DNA from: Pseudomonas putida
GTDB lineage: Bacteria > Pseudomonadota > Gammaproteobacteria > Pseudomonadales > Pseudomonadaceae
Assembly: GCF_004357765.1 (NCBI RefSeq)
Contig: NZ_SMTE01000008.1
Coordinates: 1-64,000, forward strand
DNA: 64,000 bases
Direction of reading: 5' to 3'
Shown in pieces: positions 1 through 9,405 of this stretch (the first letter of the stretch is position 1; each line of letters opens with the position of its first letter). A model generated the notes under the pieces. The model did no database searches. It was not told where the DNA came from and saw nothing but the letters and a program-made list of their open reading frames with translations. The translations under genes were made by a program, and so were the position numbers.

Positions 1-564
1 GAGGTGTTCATCCATGCCGAGCGTGACCAGAACAATGTGGTCAAGAATGATGAGACGACCCAGGTCGGCAACGACCGCAAGGAGCAGGTCGACCATGACG
101 AAACCCTCATCGTCGGCCATGACCGCCGCGAGACCGTTGGTAATGATGAGCAGGTCACCATCGGGCAGCACGCCTCAATGACCATCGGCGGGAACCATAC
201 CATCGATGTGGGTGCGAACCGTATCGAGACGGTTGGGATGGAACGCCGGGACCAGACAGGGACCGATCATACGATCAGGGTCGGGGGACATTCACGGCAA
301 CACGTGGAGGGCGAAATGGACATCGCCGCAGGCGAGGCGATTCGGCTGAAGACCCAGGTGTTCGAGATCAACGCTGCGCAAAGCATCACGCTCAAAGGGC
401 CTGGCGGGACTGTACGGATCGATGCCGATGGCATCACGGTCGACGGTTTGAACTTGCGGCTGAAGGGAGCGATGAACAAGGACGCGTCTGGTGAAGGTAA
501 TTCGCTAGAGTTTACCGGGAAGGTGCAGCCGAATGTCGATGGTTGCGGGGTCCGTGAAAAATGA
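1..564 (+). CDS. vgrG: Type VI secretion tip protein VgrG, 3' end (partial)
   Basis: This is the C-terminal end of a VgrG spike protein; the reading frame is open through base 1, so the gene starts outside the window. The visible 187 residues hold the short repeats typical of the VgrG beta-helix (VGNDR, VGHDR, VGND, then GGNHTIDVG), followed by a tail with TLKGPGGTVRIDADGITVDG. VgrG trimers cap the Hcp tube of the T6SS and carry effectors. The stop overlaps the next start (ATGA), so the adaptor and effector genes are translationally coupled to it. This is a clear orphan vgrG effector island, since no T6SS structural genes follow. Confidence 0.93.
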   Translation, partial: EVFIHAERDQNNVVKNDETTQVGNDRKEQVDHDETLIVGHDRRETVGNDEQVTIGQHASMTIGGNHTIDVGANRIETVGMERRDQTGTDHTIRVGGHSRQHVEGEMDIAAGEAIRLKTQVFEINAAQSITLKGPGGTVRIDADGITVDGLNLRLKGAMNKDASGEGNSLEFTGKVQPNVDGCGVREK

Positions 565-1487
565 CCCTCGACATTCTGCGCGAGCAACGCAAACCGGAGG
601 ATAGTCTCTACCTGCTGGTGGACCCTTTGGCGAATTACCCGAAAAACGATCAGCTCAGTATCGCTTTCCTTTTAAACAGCTTGGGCAGTGATGCCATTAC
701 CCGGATCGCTCGCGCCGATCTCGATCATGCCCCAGAACAATGGCCGGTACTGATTCGACTGGCTGCGCCAGGTGAAGCTTCAACCAAACACTTGCAACTG
801 AGCGGGGCCCATGCGTCGCGAGAGCGGTTTGCCAACAAGCACTACATCTGCGGCTGGCTATTGAGTGCGCAGCCGGCTGAAATCATCTCGCAGCATCTTG
901 TGCAGCAATGCCACACATTGCAGTTAACCGGCGAGCGAGCCCTGGCTCCCTGGTACGAGCCAATCCGCTTAGCCTTGCTAGGGATGGCCATGAAAAACGT
1001 GGGAGAACTTCTTGGCCCAATCCGCATCTGGAGCTACCCCAATCTCTGGGGCGGCATCACCACTCTCGAAACACGCCCTACGTCACGACCTTTGGTAGTA
1101 CCTGAACTCGCCAAAGAGGTTCAGTACTTTGCTCCACAAATTACCCAGCTGCTTGCGGCGTGGCATCGGCTTAATGGCTGGCAACATACCTACGCGCCCT
1201 GGCGATTCGCAGGTACCAATGGCCTTCCCAACCACGCCCCCTCGCATGCGTTCAACCTGATTTACGACGCACACCAGCGAGGGCTTCGCGGCCGTGAGGA
1301 CATCCAATGCCTCTGCCTGCATAGAGTTCTTGTGCACCCACTGCTGTTGCAGCACCCAGTTATCCAGAACGACGTGGAACAGGCTGTTTCTGGCAAGCAG
1401 AGCCTGTCCTCGCGGTTCGCCCGTTATGACGACGCTGCATGGAAGCAAATCGTCTCCGCACTGCCCGAAGCAAGGAGCTATTCATGA
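561..1487 (+). CDS. DUF4123 T6SS effector adaptor (Tap/TEC-like)
   Basis: A 308-residue protein lying between vgrG and a large effector, the standard place for a DUF4123 chaperone/adaptor that loads the cognate effector onto VgrG. The N-terminal part (LYLLVDPLANYP, then APWYEPIRLALLG and the WSYPNLWGGITTLETR stretch) has the look of DUF4123. It has no signal peptide or membrane segment, as expected for a cytoplasmic loading factor. It overlaps vgrG by 4 bp and the effector by 4 bp (both ATGA), so the three proteins are probably made in fixed ratio. Family assignment is by pattern and context. Confidence 0.82.
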   Translation: MTLDILREQRKPEDSLYLLVDPLANYPKNDQLSIAFLLNSLGSDAITRIARADLDHAPEQWPVLIRLAAPGEASTKHLQLSGAHASRERFANKHYICGWLLSAQPAEIISQHLVQQCHTLQLTGERALAPWYEPIRLALLGMAMKNVGELLGPIRIWSYPNLWGGITTLETRPTSRPLVVPELAKEVQYFAPQITQLLAAWHRLNGWQHTYAPWRFAGTNGLPNHAPSHAFNLIYDAHQRGLRGREDIQCLCLHRVLVHPLLLQHPVIQNDVEQAVSGKQSLSSRFARYDDAAWKQIVSALPEARSYS

Positions 1488-4400
1488 GCATCAGCAAAGC
1501 CATCCATATCGCCATGCAGGAGGAGATTCCCAACCCGCACGGCACCTGCAAAGCCTGCGAACGGTCTGGTCTTCCCATTCTGCTCCTGCGTGAGGCCTAT
1601 GCCCCGCATCCTCGCGATACCAAGTCCTACTTGGTGGCACATGACAGCGGCATCACACATGTTCCGCTGTTGAGCAACCAGCTCAGAACCTTGCGTCAGG
1701 GATATGTCTATGTCCTGTTGGACCAGGAGATCTGGCAGGCTTATCAGGTCTCACCGGAGGGCACGCTGCTTCAATTTCCGGTTTCGCAGATGCCCTTCGC
1801 ACCGGGCGAATCGTTGCCTGATGTTTGCTATACGCACAACCATGATGTCATCGCCTCCTTTATCAACATCAATACTGCGCTTTACCGGAAAGCCTGGATC
1901 GCCATCGCCAACGACCCCTGGCCCCGCGATGTGCTCGACCGCTACCGGGACGGTATCGCCAATCAGCGACCCGACTTCATCGACCGATTCGTCGAGCTCG
2001 ACCTGGAGATCGCCCGCAACGACCCTGGCAGCGTCGGCATCGCCATGACCGAAAGCGACCTCGGCCTAGGCGACGTTCTGGAGTATGGGGCTGCCTATCC
2101 CGGCAAGTTCACCAGCGCCCATGGCTTTTACTCACGCATGAGCCGCCTGCCGGCAACACGCAACTTCGTGCGCACAAAGGTTCTGGAGGAGGAACTGCCC
2201 AACGGTGTTCTGGCCCTGACCGTCCCCGACCCGGTCGGCCTGGTGATGGAAGCCAACGTACAGCGCACTACGTGGGTTCGGCGCATGCAGGAATGGCGTG
2301 CAGAGCCCCAGCGGCACTTCGAATATTTCACCTCCCAGGCATTGCTGGGCATCCGTGAACTGAACGAAGCCAGGGCAGCGGCCCAGGCTGTGGTGGATAC
2401 CGCCCAGGAAGCAGAAAACAGGGAGAAATGGAACGAGAGCCCCATCGGATTCAAAGCCTACCTTCCACCGGTGGATATAGAAGCCCACACACAGCGCGCC
2501 ACGAAAAACAAGCAGGAAGAGGCCCGTGAGCGGCTGGAAGAACGCTACGACGAGAAAGCACGTGCCGCCTTCCAGGCCGGCTACGACCGCGAGGTCAAGC
2601 ATTGGCAAACCAGGATCGACAAGGCCGGTGAGCTGTACGCCACTCTCTACGGACATCGCTCGTTCCAGCGTATCGCTTACTTCGACTACAGCGCGACCAG
2701 CCCACTCTCAGTCGAGTACTTCATCCAGATGTTGTCCGCCTGCGTGGCGGGTGGGCCGACGGAGAAAGCGCCCGAACAGGATGATCCACTCGGCCCCACC
2801 CAGTACCTATGGCAGCAGTTGTTGGAAGACCCCAACAGCCTGCTATATCAGGCTTTGACGGCCAAGAACCAAAGCTTGCGCCAGCAATTGGTCAAGGCGC
2901 TGTCGAGCAATGACCTGACCCAGGTCTATCACGCGGTCAAGGGCATCGCACTCAGCGAGGAAGGCCAGTATTTGATGGTAAAGCCGGTGCAAGACGCCAT
3001 CGGTCTGCTCCTGGCCGCCGCGGCCAGCGCAAGTAGTGCCCTAGGGAAACACATCACCGAGCGAACACGCTCGTTGGTCGGTCACGTGCATAGTTCAGCG
3101 TTCCTGCTCTTTGCCGGTCAACCAATTACCCAGGTCCGACTTACGCTCACCCTGGGTGAATACATGAGCTTGCTCAACGAGGCACTACACGAGCGTACAG
3201 ACGCCTTCCTTGGGCAATTGGACAAGCACTTTCGAAGGCCCGCAGGGAGAAAGGTACGAGCCATGGTGCTCAGCGGTGCAATTCATCTTGCGGGGGCAGG
3301 CAAAAACAAACAGATGATCGAAGTTTTCATATGGACATTAGAAAGTGCAGAAAACCTGCAGGCAAAATTGCTTAACTTACGAGACAGCACAACCGGAAGT
3401 ATAAGTAATATTCTGCGCCATGCGACTATCGGTGCCGATACATTAAGGCAGACATTTTCCTCCACGGCTGAACAATTCAAGATCAGCGCTGCGGCAGCTC
3501 AAGATATAGCAAGCGACGCCGCCCGAGCCCTCCGGAATGCAGGCAACGACTTAAACAGTGGAGGTCTACTATTGGCGCTAGGCAGCATCTGGTTTCATCA
3601 AGATAGCCTCCGCAAAAACATATTGGCTTTAGAGAGGGCACTACCTGGAAACCCAGAGACAGTTGCAGCCGTTTGGTCATCCTCAATTGCTTATCTAGGC
3701 ACCATGGTAGAAGCAGCGGGATTTGCCCTCAACTTACTTGTTCCTGACAAAAAAGCCCCTGCACTGAGCACCAAACTTTCAACAGGTACCTTAGTGATTA
3801 AAATTGGCGGAGCAATCATTGCGATTGCTGGTTTGATGGATAGCGCTCAATTTTTCGAAGCAGGACTTAGGTCGCGACGAAGCCAGGATCTGAAATCAGC
3901 CTTCCAGTATCGGTTAGCCAGCACTTTCGCGCTTGCTTCGTCTGCATTTGGAGCAGCTGGCTCGTTGGGCTCCGCAGCACTGTTTGGTCCTTTAGGGATA
4001 GCTATAGTACTGGGACTGATGGCGTACACACTTGCTTCGTTAGCAAAGCATAACGAATCTTCCGCTATCGAAGCTTGGGCCCGCAAGAGCAGATGGGGGC
4101 GTCCTGGCAATTCGAGATCCTGGACTCAATCCACACACTTGGACGATGCAATCGGTGCATTGAACGCTGCGGCATTAGGCGTTCAGGTCGACGCTTCGAT
4201 CCAGATTCGTTTCGCCGCCTATCAAAACACATCGCGCCCCAGTACATTAGGAGGCATTGTTGAGGATGGAAACTCAGTCCCCACCGCGCTAGCCCTGAGT
4301 TATTTCATCTGTCTACCTAGATTTCACTATAAGCACTCACAGTACGACTGGACTCTCGATCTCTTCAGATGCGGACAAACTGCTCCTGCGGCACGTTTAT

Positions 4401-4657
4401 CGGGCGACCACAACAGTCCCCCTGAGGCGCCAATTGCCGACCCGAAAGCTAGAAACATATTCTCCTCCACTGAAAACCTTACCCGAACCAGAATCGACCT
4501 TAATAATGAAACCCTTATCATCCAAGGCGAACATCTATTATCAGATGTAAGCAACATAAGCTCTATCGAATTGCGCGCCACCTATTGGCCCGACAAAAAT
4601 GATGTGAATGGGTACTCACGCATCACTTTAAAAGAAGACAAGATCCGATTAATGTGA
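1484..4657 (+). CDS. VasX-like (BTH_I2691-type) T6SS membrane-targeting effector
   Basis: A 1057-residue toxin. The start is ATG 1484, 7 bp after AAGGAG and overlapping the adaptor stop; the frame is open further upstream, but that part lies inside the adaptor gene. Near the N-terminus CKACERSGLPILLLREAY matches the Cys-x2-Cys plus GLPIL pattern of VasX N-terminal domains. The middle is helical and Glu/Arg-rich. The last third holds several hydrophobic stretches at about residues 506-525, 735-754, 770-785 and 810-855, consistent with membrane insertion as in colicin-like VasX. From about base 3290 the DNA becomes clearly more AT-rich than the N-terminal half, suggesting that the toxic C-terminus was acquired or swapped. 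Pore formation is inferred. Confidence 0.8.
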   Translation: MSISKAIHIAMQEEIPNPHGTCKACERSGLPILLLREAYAPHPRDTKSYLVAHDSGITHVPLLSNQLRTLRQGYVYVLLDQEIWQAYQVSPEGTLLQFPVSQMPFAPGESLPDVCYTHNHDVIASFININTALYRKAWIAIANDPWPRDVLDRYRDGIANQRPDFIDRFVELDLEIARNDPGSVGIAMTESDLGLGDVLEYGAAYPGKFTSAHGFYSRMSRLPATRNFVRTKVLEEELPNGVLALTVPDPVGLVMEANVQRTTWVRRMQEWRAEPQRHFEYFTSQALLGIRELNEARAAAQAVVDTAQEAENREKWNESPIGFKAYLPPVDIEAHTQRATKNKQEEARERLEERYDEKARAAFQAGYDREVKHWQTRIDKAGELYATLYGHRSFQRIAYFDYSATSPLSVEYFIQMLSACVAGGPTEKAPEQDDPLGPTQYLWQQLLEDPNSLLYQALTAKNQSLRQQLVKALSSNDLTQVYHAVKGIALSEEGQYLMVKPVQDAIGLLLAAAASASSALGKHITERTRSLVGHVHSSAFLLFAGQPITQVRLTLTLGEYMSLLNEALHERTDAFLGQLDKHFRRPAGRKVRAMVLSGAIHLAGAGKNKQMIEVFIWTLESAENLQAKLLNLRDSTTGSISNILRHATIGADTLRQTFSSTAEQFKISAAAAQDIASDAARALRNAGNDLNSGGLLLALGSIWFHQDSLRKNILALERALPGNPETVAAVWSSSIAYLGTMVEAAGFALNLLVPDKKAPALSTKLSTGTLVIKIGGAIIAIAGLMDSAQFFEAGLRSRRSQDLKSAFQYRLASTFALASSAFGAAGSLGSAALFGPLGIAIVLGLMAYTLASLAKHNESSAIEAWARKSRWGRPGNSRSWTQSTHLDDAIGALNAAALGVQVDASIQIRFAAYQNTSRPSTLGGIVEDGNSVPTALALSYFICLPRFHYKHSQYDWTLDLFRCGQTAPAARLSGDHNSPPEAPIADPKARNIFSSTENLTRTRIDLNNETLIIQGEHLLSDVSNISSIELRATYWPDKNDVNGYSRITLKEDKIRLM

Positions 4658-4668
4658 GGCGACAAACA

Positions 4669-5436
4669 ATGACTAAACCGCTATTGAATCCTCCGTGTAC
4701 AGGATGGAGAGAAGACCTCCCTTCCCCTCACGTCTTACCGGATTCAGAGACTTTGCTGGGCAGAAAAACGCCCAACCATCTGGACTCAACTTATTTTGAG
4801 CTACCGCGAACGACCATTTCGCCCCGCGGAATAATGTCTGCCCTAATAGCCCTGGCAAGCCCAATACTTTTATTCAACACATACAGCATCATATTCGAAT
4901 TTAACGCCCTAGGCCCCAAGTTTATCCCGTTGAATATTTTTGAATTAGGACTAATTGTTTGGGTCGTCACCTTCGGAATTCGAATCGACATTGCACCACC
5001 CAGAGACTCACCCATTCGATTCAACCGGGCTCGCCAAAAAATTTACGCCTACAACTTCAAATACCAGTGGTGGAATCCCTTTGGAAAATGGAGGGTCACC
5101 CCGGTCAGCTACGACTGGTCGCAGGTCCGTGCGGAGCGATGGTCACACATAGGAGCTGTCTCCGGAGGCCTCATCTTCAAATGGGGCGTGGAACTCTCAA
5201 TCGTCGAACCGGGAACAAACGATGTAATCGACAGATTCAATCTCAGCACAATGGATGCGGACGTAAACACTTGGGCCTACATCTGCACTTACATGCAAGA
5301 AGGCCCAGATGCCCTCCCTCCGCCTGGCCCACCAAAAGATCATAACGATGTCCTTTGGTGCGAATTCGCACTACGTCTCGCCCCAAAGGTTTCCTGGCCA
5401 CCGGATATGGACCTGGAGTCCCGCACCGCGCCCTAG
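4669..5436 (+). CDS. Putative T6SS immunity protein, membrane-anchored (DUF6708-like)
   Basis: A 255-residue protein directly after the effector. The start chosen is ATG 4669 with AGG 10 bp upstream; a GTG at 4654 overlaps the effector stop but has no better ribosome site. Two adjacent membrane segments lie at about residues 48-70 and 81-99, followed by a soluble Trp/Tyr-rich domain (YQWWNPFGKWRVTP, SYDWSQVRAERW). This resembles DUF6708 proteins found beside VasX-type effectors, as TsiV2 protects against VasX. The gene is AT-rich like the effector C-terminus, so the two probably travelled together. The family name is tentative; the immunity role is inferred from position and topology. Confidence 0.65.
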   Translation: MTKPLLNPPCTGWREDLPSPHVLPDSETLLGRKTPNHLDSTYFELPRTTISPRGIMSALIALASPILLFNTYSIIFEFNALGPKFIPLNIFELGLIVWVVTFGIRIDIAPPRDSPIRFNRARQKIYAYNFKYQWWNPFGKWRVTPVSYDWSQVRAERWSHIGAVSGGLIFKWGVELSIVEPGTNDVIDRFNLSTMDADVNTWAYICTYMQEGPDALPPPGPPKDHNDVLWCEFALRLAPKVSWPPDMDLESRTAP

Positions 5437-5492
5437 CTATCACCACCCCTACCAGATCCCTTACCCCCATCACATCCCTCAAAGGAAAAGCC

Positions 5493-5750
5493 ATGAGCCC
5501 CATCGTTCTGGTCGGCCACCGCCACCTCTGCCCGCTCCACGGAGAAGGCGTCGTTATCTCCGGCGCCAGCTCTGCCTTCGTCAATGGCAACGCCATCGCC
5601 CGTGTCGGCGACCAAACCAGCTGCGGAGCCATTATCGAGACCGGTGCCCAGCACATGCTGATCGAAGGCAGTCCCGCCGCACGCCAAGGTGATACCACTA
5701 GCCACGGCGGCACTCTGGTCGAAGGTGATTCGAGCTGGTTGATCGAGTAA
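5493..5750 (+). CDS. PAAR domain protein
   Basis: An 85-residue PAAR-repeat protein that would sharpen the tip of the VgrG spike. The sequence has the usual pattern: VGHRHLCPLHGEG, VNGNAIARVGDQTSCGA, then IEGSPAARQGDTTSHGG, with the Cys and His residues that bind the metal at the tip. The start is ATG 5493 with AAAGGAAA just upstream; the longer open frame upstream overlaps the immunity gene and is not needed. It returns to high GC after the AT-rich effector/immunity stretch, so it probably belongs to the resident vgrG island. It has no fused toxin domain. Confidence 0.9.
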   Translation: MSPIVLVGHRHLCPLHGEGVVISGASSAFVNGNAIARVGDQTSCGAIIETGAQHMLIEGSPAARQGDTTSHGGTLVEGDSSWLIE

Positions 5751-5809
5751 TCATACGCCTCAGGCAGTCCGTAAACCGTTAAAATGGCGCGACACGAACT
5801 TATATAATT

Positions 5810-6964
5810 TCATCGAGCAGACAGGGTCATGCGATCCAATAATAAGAGACCAAAGACACTGGTCATGACCAAGACCATCATAATATTCAAGGGCAGCATC
5901 GCTTGAAACATACTCACCAAGCTGCTCACCGCCCCCCCAATCGCCAAAATGATGGTGGTAGCCAGCGAAGCAGCAGCACCCACTATCTCGGGATAACGGC
6001 TCAGGGCATGAGTTGTCGCTGCTGGTCGCAGCACGGTTGTTGCGGTCGTGCAAACGATCATCGGAATCACCACACCAACAACCGAAAGCCCCCCCAAAAC
6101 GAGCCAACCTCCACCTAGCAATCCCGCTCCTCCGATCAGCACCAAACCTATCTTGATCTGCAATTGAGACGCGACCCTATGATTGATCTGCCTGGCGACC
6201 CAGCCCCCAATGATGAAAGAGAAGCCATAGCCCACGAACACCCAGGAAAACGCCCAGCTAGATAATCCGAGACGCTCCATCAACAGGATCGGCGAGACGA
6301 CGATAAAGCTGAAATGGCAGGCAAAGCCCAACGCATTGATCAACGAATAGCCGAGAAACGGCAGATCTCTGCCAAGAACTCCGTAACTATGAAAACACCT
6401 TGAACCCACGGACCCTGCCGGCCGCTCTTCTAGCAGCAGCATTGCCAGCATGCCTACGAAAATGGCGATCACAATGAATACCCAGAAGCTTGCTCGCCAA
6501 CCCAGATACTGCTGCAACAAACTACCTGCAAGCGGTGAAAACGAGATGAATAAGCCACTGGCGCTCGAGAGTAGAATCCGCATCGAGATCCGCTCCCGAC
6601 CGCAGTACGTATCCTCTACAAGTGCTTGGCTCAGCACAAAGCAACCACACCCCAGCGCCTGTATTATCCGAAAGCCCATGAAGACCGTGTAGTTGGGCGC
6701 GACTATGCATCCTGCGCTGCCAATCACAGCGACAGCCAGTCCAGCCAACAGCAATCGCTTACGTCCCATCCAGTCTGACAGAGGGCCGATCACCGTCTGG
6801 GCCAAAGCCACAGCGATGACGAACATGCTTACAGAATACGAAACCTGCCGCACTTCGACGCCATACTCACTCGCCAGTGCATGAAAGGAAGGCAGAATGA
6901 CGTCTAAAGGGAACACGCCAAGAAGGCTCATCAACAGCAATAAGAGAATGTGGAATCGTTTCAC
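5810..6964 (-). CDS. MFS multidrug efflux transporter (Bcr/CflA-like)
   Basis: A 384-residue membrane protein with about 12 hydrophobic helices. The loop between helices 2 and 3 has GPLSDWMGRKRLLLAG, the MFS motif A, and the following helix has FRIIQALGCGCFVLSQALVED, typical of drug:proton antiporters of the Bcr/CflA group. The start appears to be GTG 6964 with only a weak ribosome site; a five-codon ATG reading frame (MDLA-stop) ends over it. The gene is convergent with the PAAR gene and has lower GC than its right-hand neighbours, so it may belong to the same accessory segment. Substrate unknown. Confidence 0.85.
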   Translation of the reverse strand: MKRFHILLLLLMSLLGVFPLDVILPSFHALASEYGVEVRQVSYSVSMFVIAVALAQTVIGPLSDWMGRKRLLLAGLAVAVIGSAGCIVAPNYTVFMGFRIIQALGCGCFVLSQALVEDTYCGRERISMRILLSSASGLFISFSPLAGSLLQQYLGWRASFWVFIVIAIFVGMLAMLLLEERPAGSVGSRCFHSYGVLGRDLPFLGYSLINALGFACHFSFIVVSPILLMERLGLSSWAFSWVFVGYGFSFIIGGWVARQINHRVASQLQIKIGLVLIGGAGLLGGGWLVLGGLSVVGVVIPMIVCTTATTVLRPAATTHALSRYPEIVGAAASLATTIILAIGGAVSSLVSMFQAMLPLNIMMVLVMTSVFGLLLLDRMTLSAR

Positions 6965-7191
6965 GCCAGGTCCATTTTATTTTCGCGGCTTCCATCACTC
7001 CCATAATAAATAAGCTCTCAATCATTCAAAGCGCAGAAAGAGAGGGAAACTTCCTAGACTTTTGTGGGAATAATCCTTCCACACCACCCTTTTTTTCACT
7101 GCCAACTGTTCGAGCAAAGCCTGAGCCCCCACAACCCATCCACCCGGTGTAAAGTACCCCCACAACAAAGCCCCCCAAGGAGCCACAGCCA

Positions 7192-8340
7192 ATGACCGCG
7201 ACGCTGTCCCCCCTGCAGATCGACTGCGACTTCGATGCCGGCAACATCCAGGTCGTGGACGCCAGCAATCCGTCCCAGGTCGACCTGGCCATCCGCCCGG
7301 ACACCCACAGCGGCCACTTCCAGTGGTTTTACTTCAAGGTCAGCGGCCTCACCCCCGGGCAGGTCCACCGCTTCAGCCTCGGCAACGCCTCCGAGTCGTC
7401 CTACAAAAACGCCTGGACCGGTTACCACGCCGTGGCCTCCTACGATCAGCAGACCTGGTTCCGCGTGTCCAGCCAGTTCGATGGCAAGGCCCTGTCGTTC
7501 GAACTCGAGGCTGCACAGGAGCAGGCCTGGTTCGCCTACTTCGAGCCTTATCCCCGCGCCCGCCACAACCAACTGATCGAGCGAGCCCAGCAGATTCCCG
7601 GCGTCGAACTGCTCGCCCACGGGCGCAGCGTGCAGGGCCGGGATATTCCGTTGCTGCGTGCAGGCGACGGTGCTCAAGGCAAGCGCAAACTGTGGTTCAT
7701 TGCCCAGCAGCACCCCGGCGAACACATGGCCGAGTGGTTCATGGAGGGCGTCATCGACCGCCTGCAAGCCAACGATGGGGTGATTCAGCAGTTGCTGGCC
7801 AAGGCCGACCTGTACCTGATTCCCAACATGAACCCCGACGGCGCCTTCCTCGGTCACCTGCGCACCAACTTCAAGGGCAAGGACTTGAACCGGGCGTGGC
7901 AGGACGCCAGCGTCGAGCTGAGCCCGGAGGTGTTCTTCGCCCAGGCGCAGATGAAGCAGTACGGGGTGGATGCCTTCATCGATGTGCATGGCGATGAGGA
8001 AATCCCCCATGTGTTCACTGCCGCCTGCGAAGGCAACCCTGGGTATACGCCGCGCCTGGCAAAACTCGAAGAGCAGTTTCGCAGCACACTGTGCAGCCTT
8101 ACCCCAGACTTCCAGACCGTGCACGGCTACACCCGCGACCAGCCCGGTCAGGCCAACCTGACCCTGGCCTGCAATGCGGTTGGCCAAACTTACGACTGCC
8201 TGTCGCTCACCCTGGAGATGCCGTTCAAGGACCACGACGACGCACCGAATGCGCTCACCGGGTGGTCGGGGGCGCGCTCCAAGGCCCTGGCGGGTGCGGT
8301 GTTGGAGACGTTGGCGAAAATGGTCGCGGATTTGCGCTGA
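7192..8340 (+). CDS. M14 family zinc carboxypeptidase (cytosolic CCP-like)
   Basis: A 382-residue metallopeptidase without signal peptide. An N-terminal beta domain of about 120 residues (FQWFYFKVSGL, WTGYHAVASYD) precedes the catalytic domain, the layout of the cytosolic carboxypeptidase/Nna1 branch of M14. The zinc ligands are visible as His174 and Glu177 in HPGEHMAEWFMEG and His266 in FIDVHGDEE; PNMNPDGAFLGHLRTNFKGKDLNR supplies the substrate-binding Asn-Arg region, and the general base is probably the Glu in SLTLEMPF near the C-terminus. Bacterial members are thought to trim C-terminal residues, possibly glutamates, but the substrate here is unknown. It stands alone. Confidence 0.85.
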   Translation: MTATLSPLQIDCDFDAGNIQVVDASNPSQVDLAIRPDTHSGHFQWFYFKVSGLTPGQVHRFSLGNASESSYKNAWTGYHAVASYDQQTWFRVSSQFDGKALSFELEAAQEQAWFAYFEPYPRARHNQLIERAQQIPGVELLAHGRSVQGRDIPLLRAGDGAQGKRKLWFIAQQHPGEHMAEWFMEGVIDRLQANDGVIQQLLAKADLYLIPNMNPDGAFLGHLRTNFKGKDLNRAWQDASVELSPEVFFAQAQMKQYGVDAFIDVHGDEEIPHVFTAACEGNPGYTPRLAKLEEQFRSTLCSLTPDFQTVHGYTRDQPGQANLTLACNAVGQTYDCLSLTLEMPFKDHDDAPNALTGWSGARSKALAGAVLETLAKMVADLR

Positions 8341-8357
8341 ACCGGAAGGGCCTCCTC

Positions 8358-8371
8358 GCGGGCAAGCCCGC
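8358..8371. repeat. REP-type half palindrome
   Basis: GCGGGC, two bases, GCCCGC: a short perfect hairpin of the REP family common between Pseudomonas genes. It sits between the convergent carboxypeptidase and pilus operon ends. Confidence 0.5.
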
Positions 8372-8427
8372 CCACAGGGGATGCGCCAGACTCCAGGATC
8401 TGAGCAAGACAGTTGCCTGGGTGCCCT

Positions 8428-9405
8428 TCAGAACTGCACGTCCAGAATCACGCTGTCGGTATAGCTGCCTGCCGGCGGCGTGGCCTGATCGGTATAGATC
8501 TTCGCGTTGTAGTTGAACACCTGGCTGCCCGTTCCCGTGCCGACGCCAGGATTCACATCGGCATCGCTGCTCGAACGCCGGGCACTGCTCACCGAGCCCC
8601 AGCGCACGGTCCCGGCACTCTTGAAGATGTCATAGGCCAGGTAGTTGTTGGCAGCGGATTTCATCCGCCGACGCCCACCGGAGACGTTCTGGCCGTCGTC
8701 GAGCCCGACCGTGTAGCTGCTGCCCTTGGTGCACGACAGGCTGATGCTCTGGTTCACTGTGCCGAAACCTGCCACCACCGGCGCACTGGCGAAATTGATG
8801 TTGGGCGTGGTGATCTGGCAGTCGTTGCTGACGGTGAGTGTCACGCTGAGGGTCTGGCTGCCCGAGCCGATATCGCGCCCCAGGCAAATACTGCCGATGC
8901 CGATGCCCGAACAGTAATTCCAGCTCCAGGCCACCGTCAGGGTCTCGCGGTACACGCCGGCGGCCACATTGCTGCCGATCTGCGTCCGCATATACAGCGG
9001 CACCGCCTTGGGCGTAGAGCCGTTGAGCAGCCCCAACAGGTCGAGAATGCCGTTACGGGCGAAGTCGAAGGCCACGCCGCGGGTGATCGGGTAGCTGGTA
9101 CTGTTGTCAGCATAAAGGGTGTAGTTGATGACATCGCCGCTGGGCCCGACCAGGCCGCCGGACGCTGGTGTGATGGTGGCGTAGAAGTGGTCGGTGGACG
9201 TGAGCAGGCTGAGCAGCGATCCGGTGCATTGCAGCCCGGAGTTGAGGCTCGAGGCGCTCTGCACGGTAGTGCGCACCAGGGTCGAGTTGACGGTGCCGAA
9301 AGAGGCCGGCGAAGTGGCCACCGACGAACACAGCGCCCAGGCGGGGTTCGCCAGGGCCAACAAGCCCACCGCCAGCATGCCGCGCTGCCAGCTGTTCATC
9401 GACAT
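8428..9405 (-). CDS. csuE: Csu-type pilus tip adhesin, spore coat U (SCPU) domain protein
   Basis: A protein of about 325 residues, last gene of the seven-gene pilus operon. It has a signal peptide (MSMNSWQRGMLAVGLLALANPAWA) and two SCPU-like domains, each with paired cysteines and the Gly-rich YTDSVIL type ending. Its double length and terminal position match CsuE, the two-domain tip adhesin of archaic chaperone-usher pili. The start is uncertain between 9405 and 9399; the latter makes an ATGA overlap with the usher stop. The tip subunit binds surfaces by hydrophobic loops in Acinetobacter; binding here is not tested. Confidence 0.85.
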   Translation of the reverse strand: MSMNSWQRGMLAVGLLALANPAWALCSSVATSPASFGTVNSTLVRTTVQSASSLNSGLQCTGSLLSLLTSTDHFYATITPASGGLVGPSGDVINYTLYADNSTSYPITRGVAFDFARNGILDLLGLLNGSTPKAVPLYMRTQIGSNVAAGVYRETLTVAWSWNYCSGIGIGSICLGRDIGSGSQTLSVTLTVSNDCQITTPNINFASAPVVAGFGTVNQSISLSCTKGSSYTVGLDDGQNVSGGRRRMKSAANNYLAYDIFKSAGTVRWGSVSSARRSSSDADVNPGVGTGTGSQVFNYNAKIYTDQATPPAGSYTDSVILDVQF

